The position numbers and the translations under genes were made by a program. This document shows positions 13,398-24,469 of a DNA stretch of 64,000 nucleotides, piece after piece (positions within the stretch are counted from its first letter, which is position 1; each line of letters begins with the position of its first letter). Source of the DNA: Pegea sp. RAD2-039 (lineage: Eukaryota > Chordata > Thaliacea > Salpida > Salpidae); assembly GCA_034620365.1 (NCBI GenBank), contig JAQGEQ010000297.1, positions 62,001 through 126,000 on the forward strand, written 5' to 3'. Below the pieces are notes generated by a model. That model made no database searches. It was not told the DNA's origin and was given only the letters and a program-made list of their open reading frames with translations.

Positions 13398-13734
13398 TTT
13401 ATTTTGTTTGACTAATAGCTGCAAACAAGAGATTGTTCAACTCATATAACGACTACAGAGATTATTACCAGAACAAATTTGAATAACTTAGTTTCTATTT
13501 TAAAAACTAGATTATTCCATTTGAATAAGTGTTTACAAGTGGTGATAAAATCACTTTTATTTAATGTTATGTGTATTACTTGTTATAAATTATTCTTTTT
13601 GTATAAGATATCGATTCAAACTTTTTGGTTGGTGACACTAAAAATCTTTGTTGAAAGTAAAAGAGTATCCAAATGTGTATCCAAATAAAAGTAGCAAGAC
13701 TTTAGGTTCCAGTATACACAAAAATAATGATAAA

Positions 13735-14943
13735 TCGACTTCATTAAAACAAGCTTGCAATGGCAATTAAAAATCCTGCAATAAAATTTGCTCCAGTGAA
13801 GATCCGACAATATAATTATTAAATGCCTGATTTCATCTTACCTGTAGTGATGTGAGCATAAAAACTTATGAATAATTTGAAAACAACCAGATAAAGCAAA
13901 AGGGATTTAAATGTTTTAGCGTTGAACTGGACATTAATACTATTTACTCAAGGTTTACTAATATCCTTAAAGAGTCAAGTGAGATATTCATACCTTTTTA
14001 TCGAGTCAACAAAAACCACATCTACCCGAATAGTTAAGGAATTTACAACCTTTAAAAAACTTTCTAAACAAATTAAAGCAGTATATTTCATGAAATCTCT
14101 GGATAACATGGAGGATTTTATAATTTCTTTTAGGAAGAAAAAGTGCAGTCATATCTCCACCTTCAAAGAAAACATTTTTGGCTCGATAAATCACAAGCTT
14201 AAGGCGAGATCTTAAATACTTTCCTGCTTGGAATAACAACAATCAGATTATGAAGGAGCCAGAAAATAAAAGTGAATTGCTTGAAAATCAATTTGATAAC
14301 ATTTTTGTGAGCGATGATAGCAATATTCCTTCTTTTTTCTACTTGGACATTCTTAAAAATGTTTCTGTGATAATGGATCTTGACGGAATTGTCGATACGG
14401 TAACCAAAAATATATTTTTATGTACTCCTTTTTAAATAACTAGTGTTCCTCAGCTTCTGTTCTTATCAGAAGACTACTAGTAGTTGATGATGTCAGTGTG
14501 TTTGTGTATGTAGATTACATCAAGCTATTATTTTGTTATCCTTCAAAACTTTAGACTGCACTATACACTGTAGAAAGCTGGTATACAAATTGGCATCTCA
14601 TAATCCAATCCACGAAGTCTGAACTTGTAACTTTCTCCCATAAGCCAGCTGCAAATTCTTTAAACCAGTAATCCATCAATGGATTTAATAATCTACAAGT
14701 ATTTTCGTTGCCATTTTTCCTTCCCTCGGGTTTTATTAACTCAAACAACACACATTTCATCAAGAAATTTTTACATTACCTGGTAGGATAATCAGGGCAT
14801 TTTTTTTCTGATACCGAACAATTAGTACTTGGAATCAGCTGCCATCAGACATCGTGTTGTTCAAGCAGAAGTTGGACGGTTTTACTACTGCTAACGTTGT
14901 CATTTCTAAATTGCAATTCCTTTTCTATTTCTTATGTTATTAA
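13735..14943 (+). mobile_element. Dead LINE (CR1/L2-like) with zinc-finger and RT remnants
   Basis: Pieces of a non-LTR retrotransposon can be read in order on the plus strand. At 13735-13900 a PHD-like finger remnant (CNKICSSEDP, then FHLTCSDVS) with stops matches the retroelement fragments P1-P5 of the gene array. At 14250-14435 the frame reads KSELLENQFDNIF, like the start of LINE reverse transcriptase regions. At about 14480-14670 it reads VFVYVDYIKLL, in the place of the F/Y-A-D-D box, followed by WYTNWHL and KSELVTFSHK, like the next conserved region. At about 14835-14880 it reads TWNQLPSDIVLFKQKLDGF, the usual end of CR1/L2-type polymerases (WNxLP...FKxxLD). The catalytic ADD is replaced by VDY, and stops and frameshifts are frequent, so the copy is inactive. 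Confidence 0.75.
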
Positions 14944-15099
14944 TTTTTTCAATAGGAAGTCATTTATTTTGATATTTTAAAACAGCAGTGTTTTATAGTT
15001 TAAACCAAAAAAGAAAGAAAACTGAAACATTTAAAGTCATAAGTCTAAAGCCTTTTCACTAGTCTAACCTGTATTTTATAATTCTTTTTTTATAAATGT

Positions 15100-15270
15100 A
15101 AATACGAAGGAGGGTGCCTGAAGAGAGCACATCTCGCTAACACACATTCCCACGAGTTTTTTTGGTTTTTCTCAAGAGCATATAAATATGTCTCCACCTG
15201 GGTCGAACCCGGTAATTCCTAGCTAGAAGGTAGGTGTAGTAACCGCTTCGCCATCAAGCAGGACAATATT
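15100..15270 (-). mobile_element. tRNA-derived SINE
   Basis: Reading the minus strand, TGGCGAAGCGG (15253-15243) fits the Pol III A box and GGGTTCGACCC (15210-15200) fits the B box, at tRNA-like spacing. Between them CCTACCTTCTAGCTAGG can form an anticodon-like arm. The body then runs leftward to a tail shared with the 4.5-kb element. It lies just past the 3' end of the dead LINE. A functional tRNA is unlikely because the acceptor ends do not pair by eye. Confidence 0.75.
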
Positions 15271-16009
15271 AATTGAAAGTTTTTCAGCAATTAGTTTACA
15301 TCCTGCTGTAGAAGCTTACAAACTTAATTACGATATATAGGAACTTTAGAAAATATAAAGAAAATTTAAGATTAAATTATCTGCTTAACAAAGATTTTGG
15401 TAGTAAACTTATTGTTAAGAATAAGGCTGTATTTTCTAATTATCTACCTACGGATTGACTTTCTACATTAAAAAATACTTTAAAATCATGTAGCAATTTA
15501 TTTCTGATAGATATCGGAGACATTGACGATAAGCCTTCCAGCTTTGCAAAAAATTGAAAAAAGAGATTCTAGTTAACTAACTAATAGTAGTTGTTAAAGA
15601 GAAACTGTTTTATTTTCAAATATGACAAACATACAAACTATATATTTTAAATATGCAAACTAGGTAAAAGAAAATAACTTTAAAAAATACTAGGGCATTA
15701 TTGAAATTTCAGCTATTTTTTCCTTGTTTACATTTTAGGACTACAGAGATTTGTAAACGTTTGTTTTTACGTTTGACTTATAGTTATTAGTATTACTTTT
15801 TTTGATTTATAAAAAAAACTAGTATTTTAGAGAATGTAGAGAAGGTTCTGTTTTTTTTAAGGGTTTTATTTAACTGCTCATACAAAATATTTGATTTTAA
15901 AATACCAGGTTTTAAGGAAAAATTAAATAAGAAAATTTAATTTGAATAAATATAACAAGAAATTCTAATCAGAAACAATAAGAAATTTATATAAAGACCC
16001 ATGTTTATT
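15271..16009. other. Intergenic DNA, nothing identified
   Basis: AT-rich spacer without supported exons or recognisable repeats. Confidence 0.5.
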
Positions 16010-16510
16010 ATTTTTAAGATAATTTATATTAGTATTTAATATATATATTATAAATGTATCTTTTTATTAGTTGTATTATTCCCATTCTTTTTTCATATAT
16101 TTTCTGCAAATATTAATATTTTTTTATTATTTATCCCATTATTTATTGTGTATATCTTTCCATTTCATTTGTTTCTACCTTTTTATTCCTTCTTGACATC
16201 TTATTTTTTCAGTCCCTAATCTTATTACTTATTTATATATTTACTACATGTTCTCCCTATATATTATATATATATTATTTTAACTTTTCATTTTATAATA
16301 TATTTTTACTTAATTATTTCTTTATTTTAGTATATATATATTCTTCATTTTTATATATTTTTATCATACTATTTTATTTCTTTTGTTTTATCAGATATTA
16401 TCTTGTCTTAGTATTTATTTATTTTTATCAATTCTTTTCTGTTACATATTAATTATCTTAATATTTTATGTATTTCTATTTCATATCTCATTATTTCTTT
16501 TCGTTAAATA
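16010..16510. repeat. G-poor, T-rich low-complexity tract with strong strand asymmetry
   Basis: For about 500 bases the plus strand is nearly all T and A with some C and very few G (atttatt, tttctttat, tatatata motifs). The period is irregular. It resembles degenerated TTTATT- and TATATA-type simple sequence rather than an exon or an intron of a neighbouring gene. Confidence 0.75.
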
Positions 16511-17340
16511 ACACTATATACAGTTATATACAGTTAATATAGAGTTAATACACAAGTGACAACCTAAGTTTGCCAAATTCCAAGTTAGAGTTAAAAAACA
16601 CTACTAAACAATTAAAATCTTCCAGAAGACACAAAACTTAAGTTGAAGTTGGAGTTTCAGCCTTTTCGACAGCTTGTTATTACACTTAGTACCGTTTATG
16701 GCAGCTTCTGCAATGCCATAGATTTAGCCATACCATCAACAATACCATATTCATAGATTTCGCCACACCATCAACAATGGTTGTTGTGTGTGCTTCGCTG
16801 TCCAAGATTCTGTAAAGAAAACAGTCTACACCTTTTTGTGGCCAGGTAATCCGGCCGACGAACTCAAAGAAATGCAGCAGTAAGAGGTGAAGCCAAATGC
16901 GTTAAAAATTATTTAATGATTCCAATCGTACCAATTGAAATAAGTTAGAAGATATTTCAGCAGATCACTCCAAATGACATTCTTTGTTCCGCAAACAACT
17001 CAAAGATAGAGAATTAACGCCAACCTTAAAGAAAAAACACTTTTTGATCAAAGATGTTTCCTTTTATCTTGCATTTTACTATGTTATGTTTTGATATTAT
17101 TCCAAGAGTACACTTAGCTTAGTCGTTCTTGGCGGATTTACACCATTCACATATTGTTTTTGTACACCTTATTTTAATTTAAATATAGAGCACAGTTTTA
17201 TGTTTTAGTTTGTATTGTATTATAAATATAAATAATTTAAGAAACTTTGATCCATGTTCTAACCCCATTTATTGTATCATTTTAAGATTTTTTAATAACA
17301 TCTGACAATTTACGTTTTTTAAAGTTTTATCTGGTTTCAG
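16511..17340. other. Upstream region of the ubiquitin-like gene, with a GC-richer patch
   Basis: 16640-17030 is visibly richer in G+C than its surroundings and contains a 26-bp imperfect direct repeat (16717-16742 and 16752-16777, catagattt...catcaacaa). Frames in it are interrupted. It may be a decayed repeat, a 5' noncoding exon or a pseudogene fragment. The ctggtttcag ending at 17340 looks like a splice acceptor, which suggests a 5' UTR intron for the gene that follows. Confidence 0.4.
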
Positions 17341-17360
17341 ACCAACTTTAAAAATTCATT

Positions 17361-19128
17361 ATGTATACAAATATTTCTATTCGTGGAAAAGACTATCAGA
17401 TAAACATCAAAAAATCTACACGAGTAGAAGAGATTAGACAATGGATTGCTGGAAAGTATAAGACTTGTAAGAAAAACATTAAAATCTTTCATGGTGGAGC
17501 ACGTCTTTGTGATTCTTATACTTTTCAAAACTATAATATTAAAGTGCATAAGCTACATGTGTCAATTAATAGAAACTGCCGTCATTGTGACTTCCTTGAA
17601 CCTCAAGGTATGGGTAGTCTTGATCTTACCAATCACTGTGAAACCATTTCAAAAAATCTCGAATTGCTAAATGAAGTTTTGACTGAAAATAATACAAGTC
17701 AAACGCATGGTATATGATTTATATTAAGTCAAACATCAAGCCCTTATTTACCCCCTTATTTCTAACTCTGTAGGAAACTTTAAAAAAAAAAGTGACGGAG
17801 ATGGCATCGTAGCAGACGCAGAAGAGAAAAGTAGTAACGTTGGAACCATGAGTGATATCATTTTAACAGCAAAAGGTAACAAATGAAGCATATTCAAAAT
17901 TAATATACATGTTTGATTAACCAGTAATTTCTATTAAAGAAGATATTGAACATAAAACTGATATTATAAGTTAGTGTTAGTGTATTAAAGATTTTATTTT
18001 TTTCTTGTGCAGCTAAAAGTCGTAATCACTCAAGTTGTATTGATCGAAAGAAAGGCGATGATGTTAAAAAAAGTAACCAAAGTCCTCCAAAAAAGCGAAA
18101 AAACCAGCAGAGCCCTTTTGTTACATCAAAAATAAGTCGAAAATCTGTAATCATATCTGGTAGTGAGTTGTAATTGTGTTTTCAAGCAAATCTTTCTAAA
18201 TAATTTGCAATCAAAATGAAAACGTTGATTAATTTGCTAACACCAGAAGAAACTCAATTTAATAAAATAATCAAAAATGTCTCTGTAAATTGGTGAACAA
18301 AAAATTGATTTATGTTTTATTTTTAAATATTTGTTTCTTTTAGATTTTGCGTCCACTGCTGGATGCTCTAAAACGTCAGACCTTCAAATGAAAGAATATT
18401 GTGAAAAGAGCACAGTAGAAGATCAAACAGATAATACCACTGAAGCCGAAGTATTAGTAAAACCTTTGAAGATGAATATCGAATCGGCACCAAAAAAGAA
18501 TGTCTCAGTGCTAAATTCTTATGCTCTAGAGAATGAAGAGATAAAAAGAATCCTACAAGATAATGAAATAACGACTCATGAAATACATACCATTGTTGAA
18601 AAGATAGATGAAGATTTCGACAATACTATTAAACCTTTTCCAAGAAGTATTGTACAAAAAAGTTTAGAAGAAGTGTCAAAACTTAAGTTAAGAATTCTTA
18701 CTGATCAAACATTCCAAAGTCTGGTGAGTGGTTTGAATTGCAAATTATTTGCAATACGCCAACCAAACGGGAATACATCAAAAGTGTCCACTGGAATGAT
18801 GACATTTCAACCAGACACTGGTCGAATCAAACTGAATCATGATAATTTTTCTACTAGTGTTTCACCACATGAAATTTTTATCCCGAAATCAAGTAAAAAG
18901 ATCAAGCTGGAAGTCAACGACTTAGTCGTAGCGCTAATAGATGCTCATAAAAGACTACACGTTGCCGAGATAATGAAGTTTAACAATAGCGAGAATATAG
19001 AAGTTAAATTGTTTTGTGGAGACTTAAAGATTGTCGAACCTATTTTAATTGACTTGAAAAGTATAAAAAAGGTCTTACAATGTTCTTTGTTTGATTTTCT
19101 TTCTGCTGTTACATATAGAGCTTCTTGA
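17361..19128 (+). CDS. Ubiquitin-like-domain protein with nuclear localisation signal, four exons
   Basis: Coding exons are 17361-17709, 17774-17875, 18013-18159 and 18344-19128. All have GT-AG introns (64, 137 and 184 nt) in phase 1, and they join in frame to 460 residues. Residues 1-71 look like a ubiquitin fold: a start MYTNISIRGK, a helix at about 22-34, KIFHGGARL (like ubiquitin's LIFAGKQL) and FQNYNIKVHKLHVSI (like LSDYNIQKESTLHLVL). There is no C-terminal diglycine, so it is a built-in domain, not a conjugated modifier. A CRHC motif follows at about 73. PPKKRK at 175-180 is an SV40-type nuclear localisation signal. The last exon (about residues 200-460) is acidic, then folded-looking; I do not recognise a family. 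A likely role is a nuclear ubiquitin-pathway or chromatin adaptor, which is inference. AATAAA at 19279 is a plausible poly(A) signal. Confidence 0.85.
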
Positions 19129-19284
19129 TCTTGCCTGTAAAATATTTATGAAATTCTGTCATATAAATAACAAACGCAGTTTTATAATAGTTCTTTACCT
19201 TTTACTAATAACCAAAGTTTCCTCGAAACAATCATATCTTCTGTGAACAATTTTCGCATTTATTTGTTATCTTAATTCAATAAA

Positions 19285-19639
19285 ACCGACTTGAAATACT
19301 ATGATTGATTTCACTTTATAAGAATCAGTGAGTTTTCATACTATTTAACAAGCTAGAAAGAAATCATGATTATCATTAAGGATTAAGTAATTATTATTTA
19401 TTAACAACATAATATTTTATCAACAACAAGAAGCTTAGGCTTTAGTTTGCTTTTATACAACAAAACTTTCACTTGAAATAAAGATTAAAACCTATAAATT
19501 ATAAGTTTAACTTAAAAAACCTTTTCTTTAACTTAGCTTATTTTGCAATAATCTTTTTATCAAATTATCAGTTATCCATGAAACTAAATTTAATCAATTT
19601 ACTTATAATTATAGTTAATCTTACTAGTCCTAACAGTTA
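19285..19639. other. Spacer between the ubiquitin-like gene and the array
   Basis: AT-rich, with no gene seen. Homology with the tandem array begins near 19640. Confidence 0.5.
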
Positions 19640-21656
19640 TAAACAGTAGTTTTTTCACATTGAATGTCTTTCCAGTAATCAATGTTAAACAAAATCCATA
19701 GACAAACGTTATTGAAGAATAAGTCCATATTTTACATTCAAGAAATTTCCAAAAATTTTATTTATAATCAAGATAGATATATACAAAATTAAACAAAAAT
19801 TTATAAAAATTTACTACATATCAAATTTGTAAATCCATAGAAATAATATTAGCTAATGATTATTTGACAAAAAAGAAATCTCTCTCTCTTGATGTGTAGC
19901 TATCATTTATCATTATTAATTGTTGCTGAAGCTTCTTGTTATAATCTTAACGTTTAAACAAAGGATAAATGATTAAATTACCTGAACAAACGATTTATAT
20001 TTGATAGATTATAAATGATTGACTCATTTGGGAAAATAATGATTCATTTGGTGTGACTGATAAAACAAAACTAATTATGATAAAGTTTGTAAAGAATTTG
20101 ATAGGAAGAGATGGTATCTCAAAAATGACTCCCCTATTAGAGTAACTGTTAGGTATTTTATTCTTTTAATCAATAAAACACAAAAATTGGAAGCCATAAA
20201 AGTTTAAATATTTTACGTATTTTCATAAAAAAGTTTTTTAAATTTTTCAAACTCTTAATATATTTTTTAATAACATCTGTAAACTAAACATAATTTAAGT
20301 TAAAGAATTGTAGAGGACTTCACTTACTTTAAAAAGGATAATAATTCAGATTATTTTTCTCCTTAATATTTTTATTTTAGAAATGTTAACCTGTTAGTGA
20401 GAACAAAGAAATTGATCCAAATCAATAGAACATGATAAAAATGGTGTTTCGTGCATGAATGTATTGTTTACTTGTGAGTAAGCTAATAAAGAAGATGAAA
20501 ATTGGTTTGACGAACCTTATCAATTTTATCTAATCTTCATCTACTTTTGCATTGTCCAAAATGGTTCTTAAAGCAAAATCCACTTATTTATAATTGAACG
20601 ATTTTCAAATACAATCAGTTTTGCAAAAAAAGCAATAAAATCAATATATATACATCATCATATCATATTTAAAGTAATATAAAATAAACCTGTATAATCA
20701 AGAATTTATTATATTTATATGTACTAAAACAATGATATTCGACGGTAGTTTCCTTTCTTCTAATCTGAAGATGAGGGACTTTTATGTTCTTATTTGGCTT
20801 GCTAAATGTTTAAATAGTATTATATAGGGATTTTCTTTTGACATAGTAGACATTATTATCTAAAAAAAAGATTGTATGTGATTAATCGTTTTAACTTTTG
20901 AACTCAAAGAAGTACTTTAGTCACAACTGTTAAATGTAGTTAAAAGTTTATCCATTGAACTTTTCAAAGTAATCAACTTTTGTTTAATATTGTTTTAAAC
21001 AATTTCTCTTAAATCATATAGACTTGTATAATGACTACTTAATATCATTTTTATAAAAATAAAGATTTAAGTTTGTCAAACATTCCTAGAATTTCCATCT
21101 CATTCATAACTACAGTGATGAATTTACAAATGACAAAAATGGTTATTAAATATATTATAACGAGAAATATTATTTACAAAGTTAAAATTTTACTACTGGT
21201 ATAGTTGCTGTAACATCAAAAAATTACCAGTTTAAAATAGTTTTCAGTTACATACATTTGTTGTCAACCATACACCAAATTTTTCTAGTTGTAATGGAAA
21301 GTTTAATCACAAAAAGCTAGTTCTAAAAGATATAATACGATCATTCTAAAAGGAACTTCTTATCTGCAGAAAATTTTAATTATCCTAATGATGGAATACA
21401 TACTTAACAACAATTATGTATAGGTCTTAATGATCTAGCTTATGATTGCAACAGTGCTTTTTATAATAAATAATTCAACTTCGTTAAAAAAAAGTTATCA
21501 AAATTAATTTTTGAGGATATATAATGTTTAGTGATTTTCTAACCAAGAGAAGAACAAATTCTTGTAAAGTACCAAAATTTTATAAAACTGTTATTCCTTA
21601 GTGGTTCCCTTTTTTAAAGATTGTTAAACATTGATTATTCATCTTACAACAGGATG
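19640..21656. other. Left edge of the array: D flanks without a D gene
   Basis: 19640-19860 matches the sequence that normally follows D genes (compare 23404-23600, both with ctacatatc...aaatttgtaaat-like stretches). From about 19865 the sequence matches the region normally upstream of D (24475 onward, aaaagaaatctc... then agctatcatttatcattatt). The roughly 870 bases holding D are missing at the junction. The rest (19900-21656) is the usual upstream region of a Q gene. Confidence 0.7.
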
Positions 21657-21736
21657 TGACGTCTTTAGTTGGTTTAAAACAAATTAGCACGAATCATAGT
21701 CTTTTTTCTTTTTTTTCTACCAGTTTACTATTTAAG
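21657..21736 (+). promoter_or_regulatory. Promoter of A1: CRE-like site and TATA element
   Basis: TGACGTCT at 21657-21664 differs in one base from the CREB/ATF octamer. TATTTAAG at 21729-21736 sits 84 nt before the ATG, which predicts a 5' UTR of about 55 nt. Both motifs and their spacing recur in all nine Q genes. Confidence 0.65.
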
Positions 21737-21819
21737 CAAATTCTCTACTAAGGAAGTTACATTCTTAAAAGATTTTACAATTTAAGATTTAGTAAAAGTT
21801 TAAAACCATTAACTTCGTC

Positions 21820-22053
21820 ATGAGTTGGGCTATTCTCCCGTCACCACAACAATTACAACTAGAAGAACAAGCAAGACAACGACGTTTGTTACAAGAAGCA
21901 AGAGATCGACAACAAGAAGAATATCGCCGACAAGCAGATGAAGCGCTTTTCCAACGACAGGAGGCTGAGAAACGTCGTCAAGAAGAACAAAAACGTCAAC
22001 AGGAAGAAAGAGATAGAAATGGTGGAAACAACGGAAATAATGGAAATAAGTAA
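21820..22053 (+). CDS. A1: small Gln/Glu/Arg-rich helical protein (Q family, subfamily A)
   Basis: 77 residues in one exon. Residues 1-12 (MSWAILPSPQQL) are the conserved family N-terminus and contain most of the hydrophobic residues. Residues 13-66 are almost all Q, E, R, A and K (RRQEEQKRQQEE) and should form one long charged helix, either a coiled coil or a single alpha-helix. Residues 67-77 end in an Asn/Gly tail (GGNNGNNGNK). There is no signal peptide, membrane segment or cysteine, so it is probably intracellular. I do not know this family. Coding status is supported by four copies with an unbroken, identical frame, a conserved promoter, and a Q family that changes length only in codon multiples. 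AATAAA at 22269 is the likely poly(A) signal. The protein could be structural or nucleic-acid associated, but nothing in the sequence proves either. Confidence 0.75.
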   Translation: MSWAILPSPQQLQLEEQARQRRLLQEARDRQQEEYRRQADEALFQRQEAEKRRQEEQKRQQEERDRNGGNNGNNGNK

Positions 22054-23600
22054 TCAGTTCCAATCTGGCAACATTTTCAAATATTATTTGATAACAGCCG
22101 ACTGGTTTATAATTTTAGTGCTTTTAAGGTTTATATTCAAAGCCAAAAAAACATTGGTTTCATAGAACCATAAAACACTTTAGTTTTTTTTTACCATAAA
22201 AGTTTTTCTTTATCTTTGTTATTTGCCATTATGTTGTCAATGTTTGTTGTTTCTGTATTTCACCTTGAAATAAAAAAGATATTTTAAACTGCATATTCTT
22301 TTCTTAGTAATGTTTCAAACAGATGCTGTTGGTTTTAATTAATAATTTGATTAACATTTGAATATATTTATATTTCATTGTTTTTTTTAAAGATTTTAGA
22401 CAAATGATTAAAGTTTAAATTAATGTAAATTGATAGAGACTATTAAATAAGGATATATTTGTATTCAGCTGATAACATACATTTATGCTTTTAATTATCT
22501 CCTGAAGTCTCTGTTTAATCTTTTTCTGATAAAAAATGTTTTTATGCTTTTTCTTTCAGGAAATTTATCAATTTAGTAGGATTAATGTTAGTAGAGATGC
22601 AACTCGTAAATGTTACTTTCTTGATTATGGTTTTCTTTTCCACTAAAATATTTAGCATTATACACGTTTTGAATATCCTTATCTTTAGTCAACTATATTT
22701 TAAACAATGTGTAGATTTTATTTTCAAAATATTAAGTTAAACCAGTTTATTAACTTTGTCATCAACTTGGGAAATGATTCATATAGAATGAGTTTTGTTG
22801 AAAAGATTTAAGTCTAAGAATATTAAAGGACTAACTACAGATAACTTTATGCTAGCTTATCCTTTTACAGTGATAAAACCTTATTTCAAACTTATTATGA
22901 TTACTTGAAGTATTTGTTGAAATAAAAATTGTTAAACTAGTTTAATTACAATGAAAGTTTATTGCTAACACATCAAATCTGTAAGAAACTCACATGAAAT
23001 GTAATCGTATTTCTTTAAGTTAAGGTTTTATATTTGGATTACTAAAATATAAAACTTTTGATTTAAAGACTCATTCTGCAAATTTCTAAAATATATTGAC
23101 AGAATTTTTTAGGTAATTTCTACGTTGTTTTTATTATTCTTATAGAAAGGATTGATTTACAAATGTTCAATTACATTTTATCTGCTTTTTGTTTCTGGAT
23201 AAATATAATTTTTTACTTTATGTTGTGTTTAAAATTTTCAAACATAATCTATCTTATACTTAAGCTGAAACAGCTTTCTAATTTAAAAATACAAGTTTTA
23301 GTACTAATTCTTAGACACAACTTTCAGTTAACAATTGATAAAAATAGTGTTTATTATTGCTAGGAATATTCTACTATATAAACATAAGCTTTCTAAATTA
23401 CACTTAGTCGTTACAGTTATCAATTTTGAAATAAATCAACAGACAAATGTAATTAACAAAATTCAGTAATTTCCAAGCAACACATTTCAAAATTATGTTT
23501 AATCATCACGATAGAATTATACATTTATATAGAAAAGAACTACATATCGAATTTATAAATCGACAGAACTATTTTTATGATTTAATGATTATCCGTTATT
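22054..23600. other. 3' flanks of A1 and D1
   Basis: Convergent 3' regions. The first half contains the Q 3' flank with a conserved, possibly functional splice-acceptor-like tract (ctttcaggaaattt, about 22552). The second half (from about 22830) is the D 3' flank, repeated beside D2 to D6. I see no further gene. Confidence 0.55.
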
Positions 23601-23622
23601 CTTCTAATTAGATGCAAAGGAG

Positions 23623-24178
23623 TTAGAAATTTTGTCCATTTTTAAGATTTCTGGGATTAAAGAAGTCGTTGATTTGTCTTTCTTTATACCAGTCGTCGGT
23701 TGATTTAGTAGCTTTTCTAATTGCACCTGCTTCTGATTCGATGACAACTTTGTTTACGTTATTATCACGAAGAACTGACGCAATATCCTCTGGGTCGTTC
23801 CCTTGTTTTGTGAAGATTTTAATGAGTTCCTTTAAAGCAATCAAATAGTTAAAAATTAAAAGAAAAAACACAAGCTTACTTCTTTTGACAAAACATCTCC
23901 AACATTGAAATCGTCGGGGGTATTGTTATTTGCAGCTTCTCCTCCACTAACTGGATAAGCCTAAAAGGTTTAAAATAAAGAGATTTGTTAATTGTTTAAT
24001 GATAAAATTGAAAAAACTTCCACTATCTTTCTTTTAATAAATTTACAGAAAGTATCTGAATCTAAATCAGTTGGTGTAATATAAAAACGATTGTTGTTGT
24101 AGCATTAAATACCTGACAGATTGAAATACTCATAAACATAATCATCGCCAAAATAAAGATTTTCAACAACAGCTTCAT
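23623..24178 (-). CDS. D1: secreted 117-residue protein (D family)
   Basis: Coding exons on the minus strand are 24113-24178, 23880-23960 and 23623-23829. Introns of 152 and 50 nt have GT-AG ends. Exon 1 of the transcript is noncoding (from about 24430 to 24337), with donor gtaagtt and a 148-nt intron. Residues 1-22 (MKLLLKIFILAMIMFMSISI then CQ) are a typical signal peptide, with cleavage probably just before or after Ala23. The mature part begins AYPVSGGEA and is hydrophilic and free of cysteine. It has an acidic centre (NDPEDIASVL, FNVGDVLSKE) and a basic C-terminus (DDWYKERQIND, NPRNLKNGQNF). It may be a cleaved precursor or a small secreted protein; dibasic sites are absent. The family is not recognised. 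All six copies keep the reading frame and splice sites, which supports coding. Confidence 0.78.
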
Positions 24179-24336
24179 TATTATTTTTCTAAAATAAACA
24201 CAATATTATTAAAACGAAGTATAAGAGACATCATAAAACTAAATAAATACTTTCATCAAAAAAAATCAAAAATTGTTAAAAACACAACTATTAGATTCAT
24301 TCTAATTCAAACATAACTCAATTATTTGCAACTTAC

Positions 24337-24464
24337 GATTTCTAATTTCCAGGTAGAAAATAATCTTCACAATAAGTCCAAAGATTTTTGATATAGATTT
24401 CAAAAACACTCTAATAAATTCGTATAAGAACTGTACATTCTTCTTCTAGCTACTTCTTTATATA
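24337..24464 (-). promoter_or_regulatory. Core promoter and noncoding first exon of D1
   Basis: On the minus strand TATATAAAG (24464-24456) precedes a predicted start near 24430. The first exon, without ATG-initiated coding, ends at 24337 before gtaagtt. The same arrangement occurs in all six D genes. Confidence 0.65.
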
Positions 24465-24469
24465 GAAAT

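Noticed and set aside
14551..14763. 70-residue minus-strand frame
   Set aside because: The plus strand shows reverse-transcriptase remnants over the same bases, so the minus frame is chance.
15200..15253. A functional tRNA gene
   Set aside because: A and B boxes are good, but acceptor and D arms do not pair by eye. The sequence continues into a SINE body with a tail shared by other copies.
21524..21600. Short frame MFSDFLTKRR... upstream of A genes as a possible upstream ORF
   Set aside because: It lies about 140 nt or more upstream of the TATA element and so outside the predicted transcript.
21830..22063. 77-residue hydrophobic open frame antisense to A genes (also at 26450, 38002, 59664) and similar frames antisense to B and C genes
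   Set aside because: Reverse complement of a run of CAA, GAA and CGT codons gives Leu/Val-rich frames. It is a shadow of the Q gene, and the real promoter is on the plus strand.
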